DNA of 60,286 nucleotides from UBA8524 sp964215915 (GCA_964215915.1 CAXPEB010000099.1:1-60286), one strand, 5' to 3'; positions 6,713 through 16,268 are shown, counted from the first letter of the stretch. Notes: generated by a model from the sequence alone, not told the origin. Translations and numbers: made by a program.

Positions 6713-8908
6713 ATGAAATCCAACTATCTATGGATCGCAGGTATTGCTGTATTACTGGGGACCAGCTCCTGCAAAAAAGAAGTAAAAGACGATCAACAGG
6801 ATTCGGGCGATATGCCTACCAACATCTTCGATCTGAAGGTGAGTGACGACTTTAATTTTGAATCCACCCGGGATGTCAAATTGAGTATCACGGTTCTGAA
6901 CCCCAATTATGCCGGTGAAAAATTCCGGGTGAATGTATACGATGATTTTCCTACCATTGGCAACCTGATCACTTCCGGTATTACGGAAGCAGGAAAAGAA
7001 CTTTTGGTGGAGTTCCGTGTAGCTACGGCTCAGGACTATTTGTACCTGGAAAAAGTTTCCTCCAACGGTTCACGAGAGTTGCAGCGGGTGAATGCTTCTA
7101 CTTTTGCAGCAGCTAAATTCAATAACCAATCTGTAGCCATTCAGTTGAAAGGCGCCCCGGGATCCGGGCTCAACTGTACCACCGGTTGTTCCACTTCATA
7201 CAACAACCACAGCGGAAACCTGAACCTGAGCTCCGGCGTGGTGTGTCTTACCGGAACCTACAATGGAAACCTTACCCTCAGCGGTAACGTTACCGTGCGT
7301 ATATGCGGTACGGCATCCATGAACAACATCAATATCAACAGCAACAATGTTACGGTCTATTTCCTGGAGAACAGTATAGTTAGTGTTGGTAATATGAATA
7401 TGAACAACTCAGGAGCCCTTGCCTACAACTACTCGGATTCCTTGAAGTTCACCAATAACTTCTCCTGCGGAGGTACCTTCACCAACAACGGCAAAATGGC
7501 CGTTCACGGAAACCTGAACATCAATAATAATAACACCAACGACTTCACCAATAATGGTGAGATCTATGTGGAGAAGGACCTGAACAACAATAAGAACCTT
7601 ACCAATAACAATTACATCTTCGTTAACGGGAAACTGAAACCCAACGGAGGTTCCACCACCTATAACTATTGTGCGATCTATTCGGTGGAGACTTACGAAA
7701 ACAATAGCACCTTCTACAACTACGGTTACGTAAAATGTTACGACGAAACCAAAGTCAACGGAGGTTCCAGTTTCTACAATTACGATGGTGCCCTGCTCAG
7801 TACCGAGGACCTGGTGATCAACGGTACGCTTAATGGAGCCAGCAGCAATGGCCTGGGTACCGTAAAGGTTGCCGACTTCACCCGGATCAACGGGGGTGGT
7901 GTGCTTTCCGGTAATGTTGAGCTTTGCGACAGCAGCGGTATTGAAGTAAATAACGGATCAATCAACAGCCCTGCAGCCGCCAGCTGTTCCAACTACATTG
8001 CCACTTCCGCCTGTAACCCGGAAGGATTCGGACAGGCGCAAATCACCGATACCGACGGCGACGGCGTAGCAGACAATATCGATGACTACCCCAACGATGC
8101 CACCCGGGCTTATAACTCCTATTACCCAAGCAACAATACCTTCGCTACTTTGGGTTATGAAGATTTGTGGCCGTCACAGGGTGATTACGACTTCAATGAC
8201 CTGGTGATCAATTACCGCATCAAGAAAGTATTGAATGCTTCCAACAATGTGGTGGAAATGTACACCACGTATATGGTACGGGCCATCGGAGCAACTTACG
8301 ACAACGGTTTCGGGTTCCAGTTCGATGACCTGAATGCTTCTGAGATTTCTACCGTGACCGGACAAAGCCTTACCAAAAGCATCATTAACCTGAATGCCAA
8401 TAAAACAGAAGCCGGACAGAACAAAGCCGTTGTGATCTTCTACGACTCTCCCGAGCCGTTGATCAACCGTGTAGCCGGTTCTATGTTTAATACCATTAAG
8501 ACTAACGGCAGTGGCACTTTCGATACCACTACCGTATACATCGGGTTCACCACTCCGCTGGCTCCAACCAAAGTGGCTCAGTCCAAACTGAATCCCTTCC
8601 TCTTTGTAGACGGGGCTCGCGGCAAAGAAGTTCACCTTCCGGATATGGTTCCCACCGATAAAGCGAATACCCAACTGCTGGGAACTTCCCAGGATGATTC
8701 TAACCCGAGCCAGGGCCGCTATTACAAAACATCGAACAACCTGCCCTGGGCCATTGAGGTTCCGGCCAGCTTCGATTACCCTGCGGAAAAAGAGTCGATC
8801 AGCGATGCCTATAACTACTTTATCTCCTGGGCATCCAGCGGCGGCGCAAACTACACCAACTGGTACGAGAACCTGAGCGGCTACCGCAACGCCAATAAGA
8901 TCTATTAA
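6713..8908 (+). CDS. Asn-rich beta-solenoid lipoprotein with LruC domain (copy 1)
   Basis: A 731-aa lipoprotein. The signal peptide ends in the lipobox GTSSC followed by KKE, as in Bacteroidota surface lipoproteins. After an N-terminal beta domain, residues of about 170-410 form an Asn-rich ladder of short strands (repeated FTNNG, LNNNKN, NYGYVK-like units) that looks like a beta-solenoid. A Ca-binding-type DTDGDGVADN segment leads into the LruC domain (YEDLWPSQGDYDFNDL). ATG 6713 is preferred over the upstream TTG because the signal peptide starts there. It is a tandem paralogue of the next gene and is followed by a strong terminator. The function is unknown; an adhesive or matrix role is inference. 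Confidence 0.82.
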   Translation: MKSNYLWIAGIAVLLGTSSCKKEVKDDQQDSGDMPTNIFDLKVSDDFNFESTRDVKLSITVLNPNYAGEKFRVNVYDDFPTIGNLITSGITEAGKELLVEFRVATAQDYLYLEKVSSNGSRELQRVNASTFAAAKFNNQSVAIQLKGAPGSGLNCTTGCSTSYNNHSGNLNLSSGVVCLTGTYNGNLTLSGNVTVRICGTASMNNININSNNVTVYFLENSIVSVGNMNMNNSGALAYNYSDSLKFTNNFSCGGTFTNNGKMAVHGNLNINNNNTNDFTNNGEIYVEKDLNNNKNLTNNNYIFVNGKLKPNGGSTTYNYCAIYSVETYENNSTFYNYGYVKCYDETKVNGGSSFYNYDGALLSTEDLVINGTLNGASSNGLGTVKVADFTRINGGGVLSGNVELCDSSGIEVNNGSINSPAAASCSNYIATSACNPEGFGQAQITDTDGDGVADNIDDYPNDATRAYNSYYPSNNTFATLGYEDLWPSQGDYDFNDLVINYRIKKVLNASNNVVEMYTTYMVRAIGATYDNGFGFQFDDLNASEISTVTGQSLTKSIINLNANKTEAGQNKAVVIFYDSPEPLINRVAGSMFNTIKTNGSGTFDTTTVYIGFTTPLAPTKVAQSKLNPFLFVDGARGKEVHLPDMVPTDKANTQLLGTSQDDSNPSQGRYYKTSNNLPWAIEVPASFDYPAEKESISDAYNYFISWASSGGANYTNWYENLSGYRNANKIY

Positions 8909-8932
8909 GACCCCAATAACAATGCAAACAGA

Positions 8933-8962
8933 AAGACCGCCTCACAAGGGCGGTCTTTTTTA
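8933..8962 (+). terminator. Rho-independent terminator after LruC copy 1
   Basis: A 9-bp stem (AAGACCGCC at 8933-8941 and GGCGGTCTT at 8949-8957) with a 7-nt loop, followed by a T-run. It separates the two tandem lipoprotein genes into different transcripts. Confidence 0.85.
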
Positions 8963-8989
8963 TGTCCCGAATGAGAACATCATCCCATA

Positions 8990-9005
8990 TTGGGAATTAT
9001 TTCCA
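8990..9005 (+). promoter_or_regulatory. Box shared by both LruC-gene upstream regions (copy 2)
   Basis: TTGGGAATTATTTCCA, matching TTGGGAATGTTTTTCA at 6611-6626 in sequence and in distance to the start. It is the only clear similarity between the two upstream regions. Confidence 0.35.
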
Positions 9006-9082
9006 TCGTGACAATATTTTAAACCGCTGTTTTTCAATACCTTGATTGATTGGCATTGAATTGAATATACTTGGACAACCTC

Positions 9083-11293
9083 ATGAAAACGAATTTAAAC
9101 CTATTTCTGATCGGTGGCCTCATACTTGTTCTGGGAACAAGCTCCTGCCGCAAAGAGTCAGCTGAAACCGAAAACAATGACGAAGGACTTCCCACTTCGA
9201 TCTATGATCTGAAAGTCGGAGACGGATTCAACTTTAAGTCTACACGGGACGTAAAACTGAACATCACCATCCAGAACCCCAACTATGCGGGCGAAAAATT
9301 CCGGATCAACGTATATGATGATTTCCCCACTATCGGTAACCTGGTTTCTTCAGCCATTGCCGAAGCCAAACAACCGGTTTCCGTGGAATTCCGTATTCCT
9401 ACGGCCGTTCAATACATCTACCTGGAAAAGGTAGCTTCCAACGGTGCCCGTGAAATCAAAAAAGTAACAGCGGCCGACCTGGCTACTGCTGAGTTCAATA
9501 ACACTGCGCTCAATGTACAATTGAAAGGTGCTCCCGGTTCAGGACTGAACTGTACCACCGGATGTTCCACCACTTACAACAACTGGAACAACGGTAACCT
9601 GAACCTGACTACCGCCGGAACTTACTGTCTTACCGGTACTTTTAACGGTTCCATCAATATCGGAGCCAACGTAATCGTTAGGATCTGCGGTACGGCCAAT
9701 ATCAGTACCCTGACCATGAACAGCAGTACCTCCGAGCTTTATTTCCTGGAAGGAAGTATTGTAACAGCAGGCGGTAACTTTAACATGAATAACAGCCAGG
9801 CAACGATCTACAACTACTCCGACAGCCTGAAAATAAGCGGCTCACTCGGTCTTGGAGGTATCGTGGTAAACAACGGCAAAATGTCCGTGTATGGCGACCT
9901 TAGCGTGAATAACAACGGAAACAACAACTTCACCAACAATGGCGAAATCTATGTTCAGAACAACCTGAACAACAACAAGGTGCTTACCAATAACAACAAG
10001 ATCTTTATCAACGGTATGCTGCAACCCAATGGCGGTTCCGTTACCTACAACTACTGCCAGATCATTTCCGTTGGCGATTACAACAACAACAGTAATTTCC
10101 ACAACTACGGCTATATCAAATGCTACAGTGAAACCAAGATCAACGGCGGCTCCAACCTGTATAACTATGACGGCGCCCTGCTGAGCACCGAAGATATCAT
10201 CATCAACGGAACCATCAACGGCGCTTCCAGCTCCGGACTGGCTACCGTAAAGGTTGGTGACTTCACCCGGATTAACGGCGGAGGTAACCTGAGCGGTAAC
10301 CTGGAACTGTGTGACAGCTCAGGTATCGAAGTAAACAACGGTACTTTCAACAGCCCGGCCGTTGCCAGCTGTTCCAACTACATCGCTACCAACGCCTGTA
10401 ACCCGGAAGGTTTCGGACAAACTCAAATTACCGACACCGACGGCGACGGGGTAGCCGATAACCTCGACGATTACCCGAACGATGCCACCCGCGCTTACGA
10501 TTCTTACTACCCAAGCAACAATACCTTTGCTACCCTGGGCTACGAAGACCTGTGGCCGTCACAAGGTGACTACGACTTCAATGACCTCGTGATCAATTAC
10601 CGCATCAAAAAAGTATTGAATGCTTCCAACAATGTGGTGGAAATGTATACCACTTACGTGGTACGGGCCATCGGTGCTACCTTCGACAACGGATTTGGCT
10701 TCCAATATGACGGACTGGCTCCTTCCGATATTGCTTCGGTAACCGGACAAAGCCTCTCTAAAAGCATTGTGTCTCTGAACTCCAACAACACCGAGGCCGG
10801 ACAGAACAAAGCAGTTGTGATCTTCCACGACAGTCCCGAGCCCCTGATCCACCGTGGTGCAGGTTCCATGTTCAACACGATCAAAGGCAATGCTGCCGGA
10901 ACTTACGATACCGCTGTGGTTTATATGAGCTTCACCACTCCCCTGGCCGGTTCCAAACTGACCCAGGCTCAGATGAACCCCTTCATCTTTGTGGACGGAG
11001 CCCGCAGTAAAGAAGTTCACCTGCCGGATATGGTACCAACCGACAAAGCCGACACTCAACTGTTCGGAACCGGTCAGGACAATTCCAACCCCGGCCAGAG
11101 CCGTTACTACAAAACAGCCAACAACTTGCCCTGGGCTATTGAAGTGCCCGCAAGCTTCGCTTATCCTGCGGAAAAAGAATCCATCAGCGATGCTTACAAC
11201 TACTTCATCTCCTGGGCATCCAGCGGAGGCGCAAACTACACCAACTGGTACGAAAACCTGAGTGGTTACCGCAACTCCAATAAGATCTACTAA
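9083..11293 (+). CDS. Asn-rich beta-solenoid lipoprotein with LruC domain (copy 2)
   Basis: A 736-aa tandem paralogue of the 6713 gene with the same order: lipobox GTSSC followed by RKE, N-terminal beta domain, Asn-rich ladder, DTDGDGVADN segment and LruC domain. The LruC half is almost identical to copy 1 (same YEDLWPSQGDYDFNDL, SYYPSNNTFATLGYE and final SGANYTNWYENLSGYRN-like segments), while signal peptide and ladder diverge more. ATG 9083 is chosen over TTG 9071 because it directly precedes the signal peptide. It has its own upstream region and terminator, so the copies are likely expressed separately. Confidence 0.82.
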   Translation: MKTNLNLFLIGGLILVLGTSSCRKESAETENNDEGLPTSIYDLKVGDGFNFKSTRDVKLNITIQNPNYAGEKFRINVYDDFPTIGNLVSSAIAEAKQPVSVEFRIPTAVQYIYLEKVASNGAREIKKVTAADLATAEFNNTALNVQLKGAPGSGLNCTTGCSTTYNNWNNGNLNLTTAGTYCLTGTFNGSINIGANVIVRICGTANISTLTMNSSTSELYFLEGSIVTAGGNFNMNNSQATIYNYSDSLKISGSLGLGGIVVNNGKMSVYGDLSVNNNGNNNFTNNGEIYVQNNLNNNKVLTNNNKIFINGMLQPNGGSVTYNYCQIISVGDYNNNSNFHNYGYIKCYSETKINGGSNLYNYDGALLSTEDIIINGTINGASSSGLATVKVGDFTRINGGGNLSGNLELCDSSGIEVNNGTFNSPAVASCSNYIATNACNPEGFGQTQITDTDGDGVADNLDDYPNDATRAYDSYYPSNNTFATLGYEDLWPSQGDYDFNDLVINYRIKKVLNASNNVVEMYTTYVVRAIGATFDNGFGFQYDGLAPSDIASVTGQSLSKSIVSLNSNNTEAGQNKAVVIFHDSPEPLIHRGAGSMFNTIKGNAAGTYDTAVVYMSFTTPLAGSKLTQAQMNPFIFVDGARSKEVHLPDMVPTDKADTQLFGTGQDNSNPGQSRYYKTANNLPWAIEVPASFAYPAEKESISDAYNYFISWASSGGANYTNWYENLSGYRNSNKIY

Positions 11294-11314
11294 GCAGATT
11301 CGTTCTTTAACGGA

Positions 11315-11350
11315 AAAAGGCCGCCCCCACAGGGTGGCCTTTTCTTTTCA
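11315..11350 (+). terminator. Rho-independent terminator after LruC copy 2
   Basis: AAAAGGCCGCCC pairs with GGGTGGCCTTTT (one G-T pair) around a short loop, then a T-rich tail. It lies 22 bp after the stop and just before kynU. Confidence 0.8.
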
Positions 11351-11380
11351 TACCGCTGCCAATGGCGTAAATTGCGCCCC

Positions 11381-12655
11381 ATGACCGAATTTGCTTTTGA
11401 CGAGGCTTTTGCCGCCGGTATGGATGCCTCCGACCCGCTGGCAACTTTCCGCGACCGCTTCCATATTCCACGCATCAACGACCGCGATACGATCTACCTA
11501 ACCGGTAATTCACTCGGCCTGTTGCCCAAAACAGCCAGAGAGTTCGTGGAGCAGGAATTTACCGACTGGCAGAACCTCGGAGTGGAAGGCCACACGGATG
11601 CAAAGAACCCCTGGTTGTATTACCACCATTTCCTGACAGACACCGCGGCCAAGCTCACCGGTGCAAAAAAGAAAGAGGTGGTAATCATGAACAACCTTAC
11701 GGTCAATCTGCACCTGATGCTCGTAAGTTTTTACCGACCGACGGCCACTCGCTTTAAGCTTATGATAGAAGGAGGCGCATTTCCTTCCGACCAGTATGCC
11801 GTTGACTCACAAGCCCGCTTTCATGGCTTCGACCCAAAAGAAGCCATCATAGAGCTCAAACCCAGAGAAGGCGAACACTGCCTTCGTAAAGAAGATATTC
11901 TCTCCCGTATCGAAGAGGAAGGCGATAAACTTGCCCTCGTTATGCTGGGAGGAGTCAACTACTATACCGGTCAGCTTTATGACATGAAGTCCATTGCTGA
12001 GGCCGCACACAAAGCCGGAGCCTTCTGCGGATTTGATCTGGCGCATGCCGCCGGTAATGTTCCCCTGCAACTTCACGACTGGGATGTGGACTTTGCCGTA
12101 TGGTGTACCTACAAATACCTGAACAGCGGCCCGGGAGGGACCTCTGGAGTCTTTGTGCATGAAAAGCATGGAAATGCTCCGGATATTCCCCGCTTTGCCG
12201 GATGGTGGGGACATAAGGAAGAAGAACGCTTCCTGATGAAAAGACAATTCATTCCCATGGAAGGTGCCGAAGGTTGGCAACTGAGCAACGCCCAGATCTT
12301 TCCCATGGCCATACACCGGGCAAGTCTGGAGATCTTCAACGCGGCGGGTATGGAAAGGCTACGAACCAAAAGCAAACTGCTTACCGGCTACCTGGAATTT
12401 CTTCTCGCAAAGCTTTCAGAGAGCGGGCGTTTCGGTTTTGAGGTAATCACTCCTAAAGACCCGGATCAACGTGGCTGTCAGCTTTCCGTACTCGTTAAGG
12501 AAAACGGGAAAAAACTGTACGACTACCTCAAATCACAAGGTGCAATCGTTGACTGGCGCGAACCGAACGTCATCCGTATGGCACCCGTACCGCTGTACAA
12601 CCGCTTCATCGATCTCTATAAACTGGCCCGTATCATTGAAACCTATGAAGCCTGA
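11381..12655 (+). CDS. kynU: Kynureninase
   Basis: A 424-aa PLP enzyme that cleaves kynurenine or 3-hydroxykynurenine to anthranilate or 3-hydroxyanthranilate plus alanine, in tryptophan catabolism or NAD synthesis. Motifs: NNLTVNLHLML near the N-terminus, GFDLAHAAGN, and the PLP-lysine segment TYKYLNSGPGG (Lys near residue 245). Length is normal. ATG 11381 is taken over the in-frame TTG 9 bp upstream. No other kynurenine-pathway gene is adjacent; a GNAT and a cupin follow with overlapping frames. Confidence 0.93.
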   Translation: MTEFAFDEAFAAGMDASDPLATFRDRFHIPRINDRDTIYLTGNSLGLLPKTAREFVEQEFTDWQNLGVEGHTDAKNPWLYYHHFLTDTAAKLTGAKKKEVVIMNNLTVNLHLMLVSFYRPTATRFKLMIEGGAFPSDQYAVDSQARFHGFDPKEAIIELKPREGEHCLRKEDILSRIEEEGDKLALVMLGGVNYYTGQLYDMKSIAEAAHKAGAFCGFDLAHAAGNVPLQLHDWDVDFAVWCTYKYLNSGPGGTSGVFVHEKHGNAPDIPRFAGWWGHKEEERFLMKRQFIPMEGAEGWQLSNAQIFPMAIHRASLEIFNAAGMERLRTKSKLLTGYLEFLLAKLSESGRFGFEVITPKDPDQRGCQLSVLVKENGKKLYDYLKSQGAIVDWREPNVIRMAPVPLYNRFIDLYKLARIIETYEA

Positions 12656-13130
12656 GTTCTCCTTCCGTGATTACGGCCACTCGGACTTCGCCACGTTGAT
12701 CGGGGAAATTCACAGTGAAGAAGAACTGCACCGATGCACAGGAACCGACTTCCACTGGCCCCTGGATGTTGCGCAACTGCAAAAACATCTGGACGAGGTG
12801 GACCAATGTTCCCGCTTTATCCTGCAACGGAATGGAGTCGCTGTTGCTTATGGCGACATCCGCTACGACCAGGAAGGAGAAGGCCGTTTATGCCGGCTCC
12901 TGGTATTCGAATCCTGGCGTAACCAGGGAATAGGAAAAATTCTCGTACAACTGCTTTGCGATCAGGTAAAAATCAAAGACCCGGGCATGAAGGTAACCCT
13001 TAACGTTTTGGAGGATAACCCAGCAGCCAGGCGGTGTTATGAAGCCTGCGGATTCACGTATATGGATCAGAAGATAGAGATTGAAGTTGCCGGTAAAAAG
13101 CGAACCATCATCAAAATGATCCGGGAATGA
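12645..13130 (+). CDS. GNAT-family N-acetyltransferase
   Basis: A 161-aa acetyltransferase. The acetyl-CoA loop is visible as RNQGIGKIL after the beta-4 strand (LCRLLVFESW), followed by the NVLEDNPAARRCYEACGF motif of the family. The start is the ATG overlapping the last 11 bp of kynU, and the stop overlaps the cupin start by 4 bp, so the three are one operon. The substrate is unknown. A link to amino-acid or kynurenine metabolism is only suggested by context. Confidence 0.83.
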   Translation: MKPEFSFRDYGHSDFATLIGEIHSEEELHRCTGTDFHWPLDVAQLQKHLDEVDQCSRFILQRNGVAVAYGDIRYDQEGEGRLCRLLVFESWRNQGIGKILVQLLCDQVKIKDPGMKVTLNVLEDNPAARRCYEACGFTYMDQKIEIEVAGKKRTIIKMIRE

Positions 13131-13495
13131 AGCCCGAGGTACAAAATATCGGACAGGCTTTTGAACAGATCAGCGAATATTGGTCGCCGGCGCTGCTGGC
13201 TCAGCTAAACGGCCAGGATGTGCGCGTAGTCAAACTTATGGGCACCTTCCCCTGGCATTCGCATGAGCAGGAAGATGAACTGTTCCTGGTTCTGGAAGGA
13301 AATCTGAAAATCGAAACGGAGGAAGGAGATATTCTCCTGAATGCCGGCGAACTGGTAGTTATTCCCCGAGGATTGAAACACCGTCCCGTAGCGGAAGAAG
13401 AAGTCAAAGTAATCCTGTTTGAACCCAGTTCCACACTGAATACCGGAGATCAGGAAAACGCATTTACGAAAAGAGACCTGAAAGACCTGCGTTAG
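13127..13495 (+). CDS. Cupin-domain protein
   Basis: A 122-aa single-domain cupin. The metal-binding motif 1 is WHSHEQEDELFLVLEG (two His and a Glu) and motif 2 is PRGLKHRP. Length and motifs match small mannose-6-phosphate isomerase-type cupins of unknown substrate. It is translationally coupled to the GNAT gene by an ATGA overlap and ends in a TTAG shared with the stop of the convergent surface-protein gene. A ring-cleavage dioxygenase role next to kynureninase is conceivable but the protein is shorter than known 3-hydroxyanthranilate dioxygenases. Confidence 0.8.
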   Translation: MKPEVQNIGQAFEQISEYWSPALLAQLNGQDVRVVKLMGTFPWHSHEQEDELFLVLEGNLKIETEEGDILLNAGELVVIPRGLKHRPVAEEEVKVILFEPSSTLNTGDQENAFTKRDLKDLR

Positions 13496-16101
13496 TGCAG
13501 GATGGTAATATTGCCTTTTTTCACCCGGATGACATGTCCGCCTACGCACCAGTCGTACTCACGGTAGGTCAGGTAATACCCATAAACATCTTCGGTACCG
13601 TCATTGCCCTTGTGGGTTCCGTCCCAACTTTCCGATGGATCATAACTCCGAAACACGATCTCCCCCCAACGGTTAAAGATAATCAGCTGGTATTCGTCAA
13701 AGCTGCATTCCATCCCGAAAATATTGTGGAACTTTCCGTCGAAGGGATACGTATCGTTAATGCCATCCCCATTGGGCGTAAAGGCATTGGGCAATTGTAC
13801 CGTACAATAATTATTGGTATAATGAGCCACTTGGAAAGTGTCATAAAGATCCTGGCACTGGGTGCGGACATTGACAATGAACCGGCCTTCGTTACGGATG
13901 GAATCCACAAAGAAATCCTGGTCCTGCTCCTTCCAGGTGATGGTAGCTTCCGGAATATTCAATTCCGGCAGGAATACCTCATCGATACACACCACATAAC
14001 CCGGATCAAGATCCAATTCCCAAATTGGGTACATTTCCACGAACACGTTTACCGTATCCATACAACTCGAAGACGTAATTGCCTGCAGCGTATACCAGCG
14101 ACTGCTGTCCGGGACCAACTGGGTAACCGGCGCGAACGGACTTAATATCCCGTTTTTCGGGAACCACTCGAAGGTATAGTTACCGGAGGATGCCAGCTCT
14201 ATCGTGTCTCCGAGACATACCCGGTCATCCCCCGTTTTGTTGATAGACAAATTGGGTAACTCATTGACCTGAATGCTGAAGGAATCTTTCTGGGTACAAT
14301 GTGCGTATGTCTTTACCAGGACATAGGAAATACTTCGTTCCGGTTTGACATCCGGGTACAGGGCATTGCCATCCGACATAAATGAATCGGTACTCCAGGT
14401 GAAGGAAAGGATACTGGTATCGTTCAATGGTCCTATCCGAATCTCATCTCCCAAACAAATAGCCGAATCGATCACTGCGGTAAAAACCTCCGGGAAGATG
14501 ATACGGATCGGTTTGGTTATGCTATCGGTGCAGTGTTCATTGGCTACACGCAGGGTAATGTACATGATACCGGTATCCTGGTAGAACCAGGAAGTAGTGG
14601 AATCCGTCGACTGATCATTGGTGGCTATGGGATCCCCGAAGTCCCAGCTAAGGCTGGTATAATCCTTACCCCTGGCAAAATATTTCACCCGCAAGCCATC
14701 ACAGGGCGGAAGGTATTCGTGGATGAAGTCGGCATCGATGGGGTTGACTTTTACATTCACTTCGCCCTGCACATAGCAGGTAGGTCCGTTTTTGAACACT
14801 TTATATGTACGGTCTTGTTTGACCGTCGCTACCGGGTTCCTGATCTTGGAATTATCGAGATCGGTATCGGGCTGCCAATCCCAGGTAACCTGCGGGTCTG
14901 GCTGGGGGTCGCCCAACTGTATCTGGGTTCCGTAACAAACCACGGAATCTTGCAGGAGACCGTCAATATCATCCAGAATGTAAACCTGAATGCTGCGGGT
15001 ATTCCTGCACCCCGTATTACTCAGGGCATCAAGCCTAACCGTATATTTCCCTGGGCCTGGATAGGTGTAGGAAGGTTCTTTGCTATTGGAAGAATCCGCT
15101 GAATTGGTGGGGTCTCCGAAGAACCAGGTATAACCGGCCACATTGCCGGTGGAAAAATTGCGAAAACTCAGGGTATTGCTACAGGGGCCGCCCTGAACAC
15201 CCGGCACCGACTTCACATCAAAGATGCAGGGAATCACATTGAACTGAAAATCCCGGAAAACGGTATTGATTAAAACCCCATTCCGGTACTCATCTACGGC
15301 TATTCCGACCACATACTGCCCGGTATTAGAGGGAGTCAGTTCCAGCAAACCGGTATCGTTCACCGACATGGGCGGATTACTGGCCATCTGGTTGCTGGTA
15401 TTGAAAGCGTTTTGCCAGGTAACCCCAACCTGAGGAGTAAACTCAAAAGGCATCGGCTGAGGCTGAGCCTGAGAGGCTCCGTGCAAGGGTTGAAACAAGC
15501 GGTAAACCAGCGAATCTCCGTCGGCATCCGTAGCCCGATGGTCAAATACCAATGGTTCTCCCTGACATAGGAAGTTCGGGGGCTCAGCGTTGAACTTTGC
15601 ACTGTTATTAGCACCCTGAACGCGCCGGTCCGGGATGAAAGTCCGGTAAGTAGATCCCGTGGATTCCGGGGTGACAATATTCTTAATGGTATTGTTTCGG
15701 CAACAACGCTGGAAGACAAGTGTATAACCGCCAGTGATCGGGGGCAGGTTTGCCGTAGCCGTATAGATGTACAAATCCACGCAGGCATTGGCCTGTGGTT
15801 GCACGCAGGTATAATTCTTTCCTTCTATTCTTTCCGGTCCCTGCCGGGAAATGGTAAGACTTCTTTGCAGGGTGCCGAATTGGTCGAAAACACCGATCTG
15901 GGAATTCACATCCGAACTGATGGCGCCGGGGTTTCCGTTAACACAATCAATATACAAATAGAGCCTGATGCTGTAGTTGTCGTTGCCAAGATAGATGTAG
16001 GATAACTCCCCCCCTACGATATGCGTAGCACTCCCCTGCCGTATCCAGCCAAGTAACAGGAAAATAAAGAGAATACTTCGGGTGATGTTGATTTTTGGCA
16101 T
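13492..16101 (-). CDS. PKD-repeat surface protein with T9SS type B sorting domain
   Basis: An 869-aa secreted protein. The start is ATG 16101 because the signal peptide (about 25 residues, ending GSA) begins there; the open frame extends 27 codons further. The mature N-terminus THIVGGELSYIYLG starts a domain shared with the 41006 gene. Then come PKD/Ig-like modules (e.g. YTWFFGDP, LSWDFGDP) and a C-terminal gliding-motility-associated CHU_C domain (LPNAFTPNGDGIND, IFNRWGE). Family knowledge: this tail directs export by the type IX secretion system and cell-surface attachment. Ligand unknown; adhesin or structural role inferred. Confidence 0.87.
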   Translation of the reverse strand: MPKINITRSILFIFLLLGWIRQGSATHIVGGELSYIYLGNDNYSIRLYLYIDCVNGNPGAISSDVNSQIGVFDQFGTLQRSLTISRQGPERIEGKNYTCVQPQANACVDLYIYTATANLPPITGGYTLVFQRCCRNNTIKNIVTPESTGSTYRTFIPDRRVQGANNSAKFNAEPPNFLCQGEPLVFDHRATDADGDSLVYRLFQPLHGASQAQPQPMPFEFTPQVGVTWQNAFNTSNQMASNPPMSVNDTGLLELTPSNTGQYVVGIAVDEYRNGVLINTVFRDFQFNVIPCIFDVKSVPGVQGGPCSNTLSFRNFSTGNVAGYTWFFGDPTNSADSSNSKEPSYTYPGPGKYTVRLDALSNTGCRNTRSIQVYILDDIDGLLQDSVVCYGTQIQLGDPQPDPQVTWDWQPDTDLDNSKIRNPVATVKQDRTYKVFKNGPTCYVQGEVNVKVNPIDADFIHEYLPPCDGLRVKYFARGKDYTSLSWDFGDPIATNDQSTDSTTSWFYQDTGIMYITLRVANEHCTDSITKPIRIIFPEVFTAVIDSAICLGDEIRIGPLNDTSILSFTWSTDSFMSDGNALYPDVKPERSISYVLVKTYAHCTQKDSFSIQVNELPNLSINKTGDDRVCLGDTIELASSGNYTFEWFPKNGILSPFAPVTQLVPDSSRWYTLQAITSSSCMDTVNVFVEMYPIWELDLDPGYVVCIDEVFLPELNIPEATITWKEQDQDFFVDSIRNEGRFIVNVRTQCQDLYDTFQVAHYTNNYCTVQLPNAFTPNGDGINDTYPFDGKFHNIFGMECSFDEYQLIIFNRWGEIVFRSYDPSESWDGTHKGNDGTEDVYGYYLTYREYDWCVGGHVIRVKKGNITILH

Positions 16102-16252
16102 GGTCAACAATAAGTAGATAACAGGGACATGAAATATGTTGCATGCCCAAGCGCTCTTTTTATCAAATTTATCGAATTCCATACCAGTTTACCCACCCCT
16201 CCGTGAATTGGTAGAATTGTTCTTCCATAAGCCTCCATCTGCTCTCATTTTT

Positions 16253-16260
16253 TATCTTTG
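16253..16260 (+). promoter_or_regulatory. Candidate -7 box of gltX
   Basis: TATCTTTG matches TAnnTTTG exactly and ends 8 bp before the gltX ATG, so the 5' leader would be only a few nucleotides. No convincing -33 TTTG upstream. Confidence 0.5.
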
Positions 16261-16268
16261 CCGCGATT

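Noticed and set aside
16197..16215. CCCCTCCGTGAATTGGTAGAATT as a third copy of the kinase/adhesin box
   Set aside because: Only the TTGGTAG part matches; the left half and the symmetry are missing.
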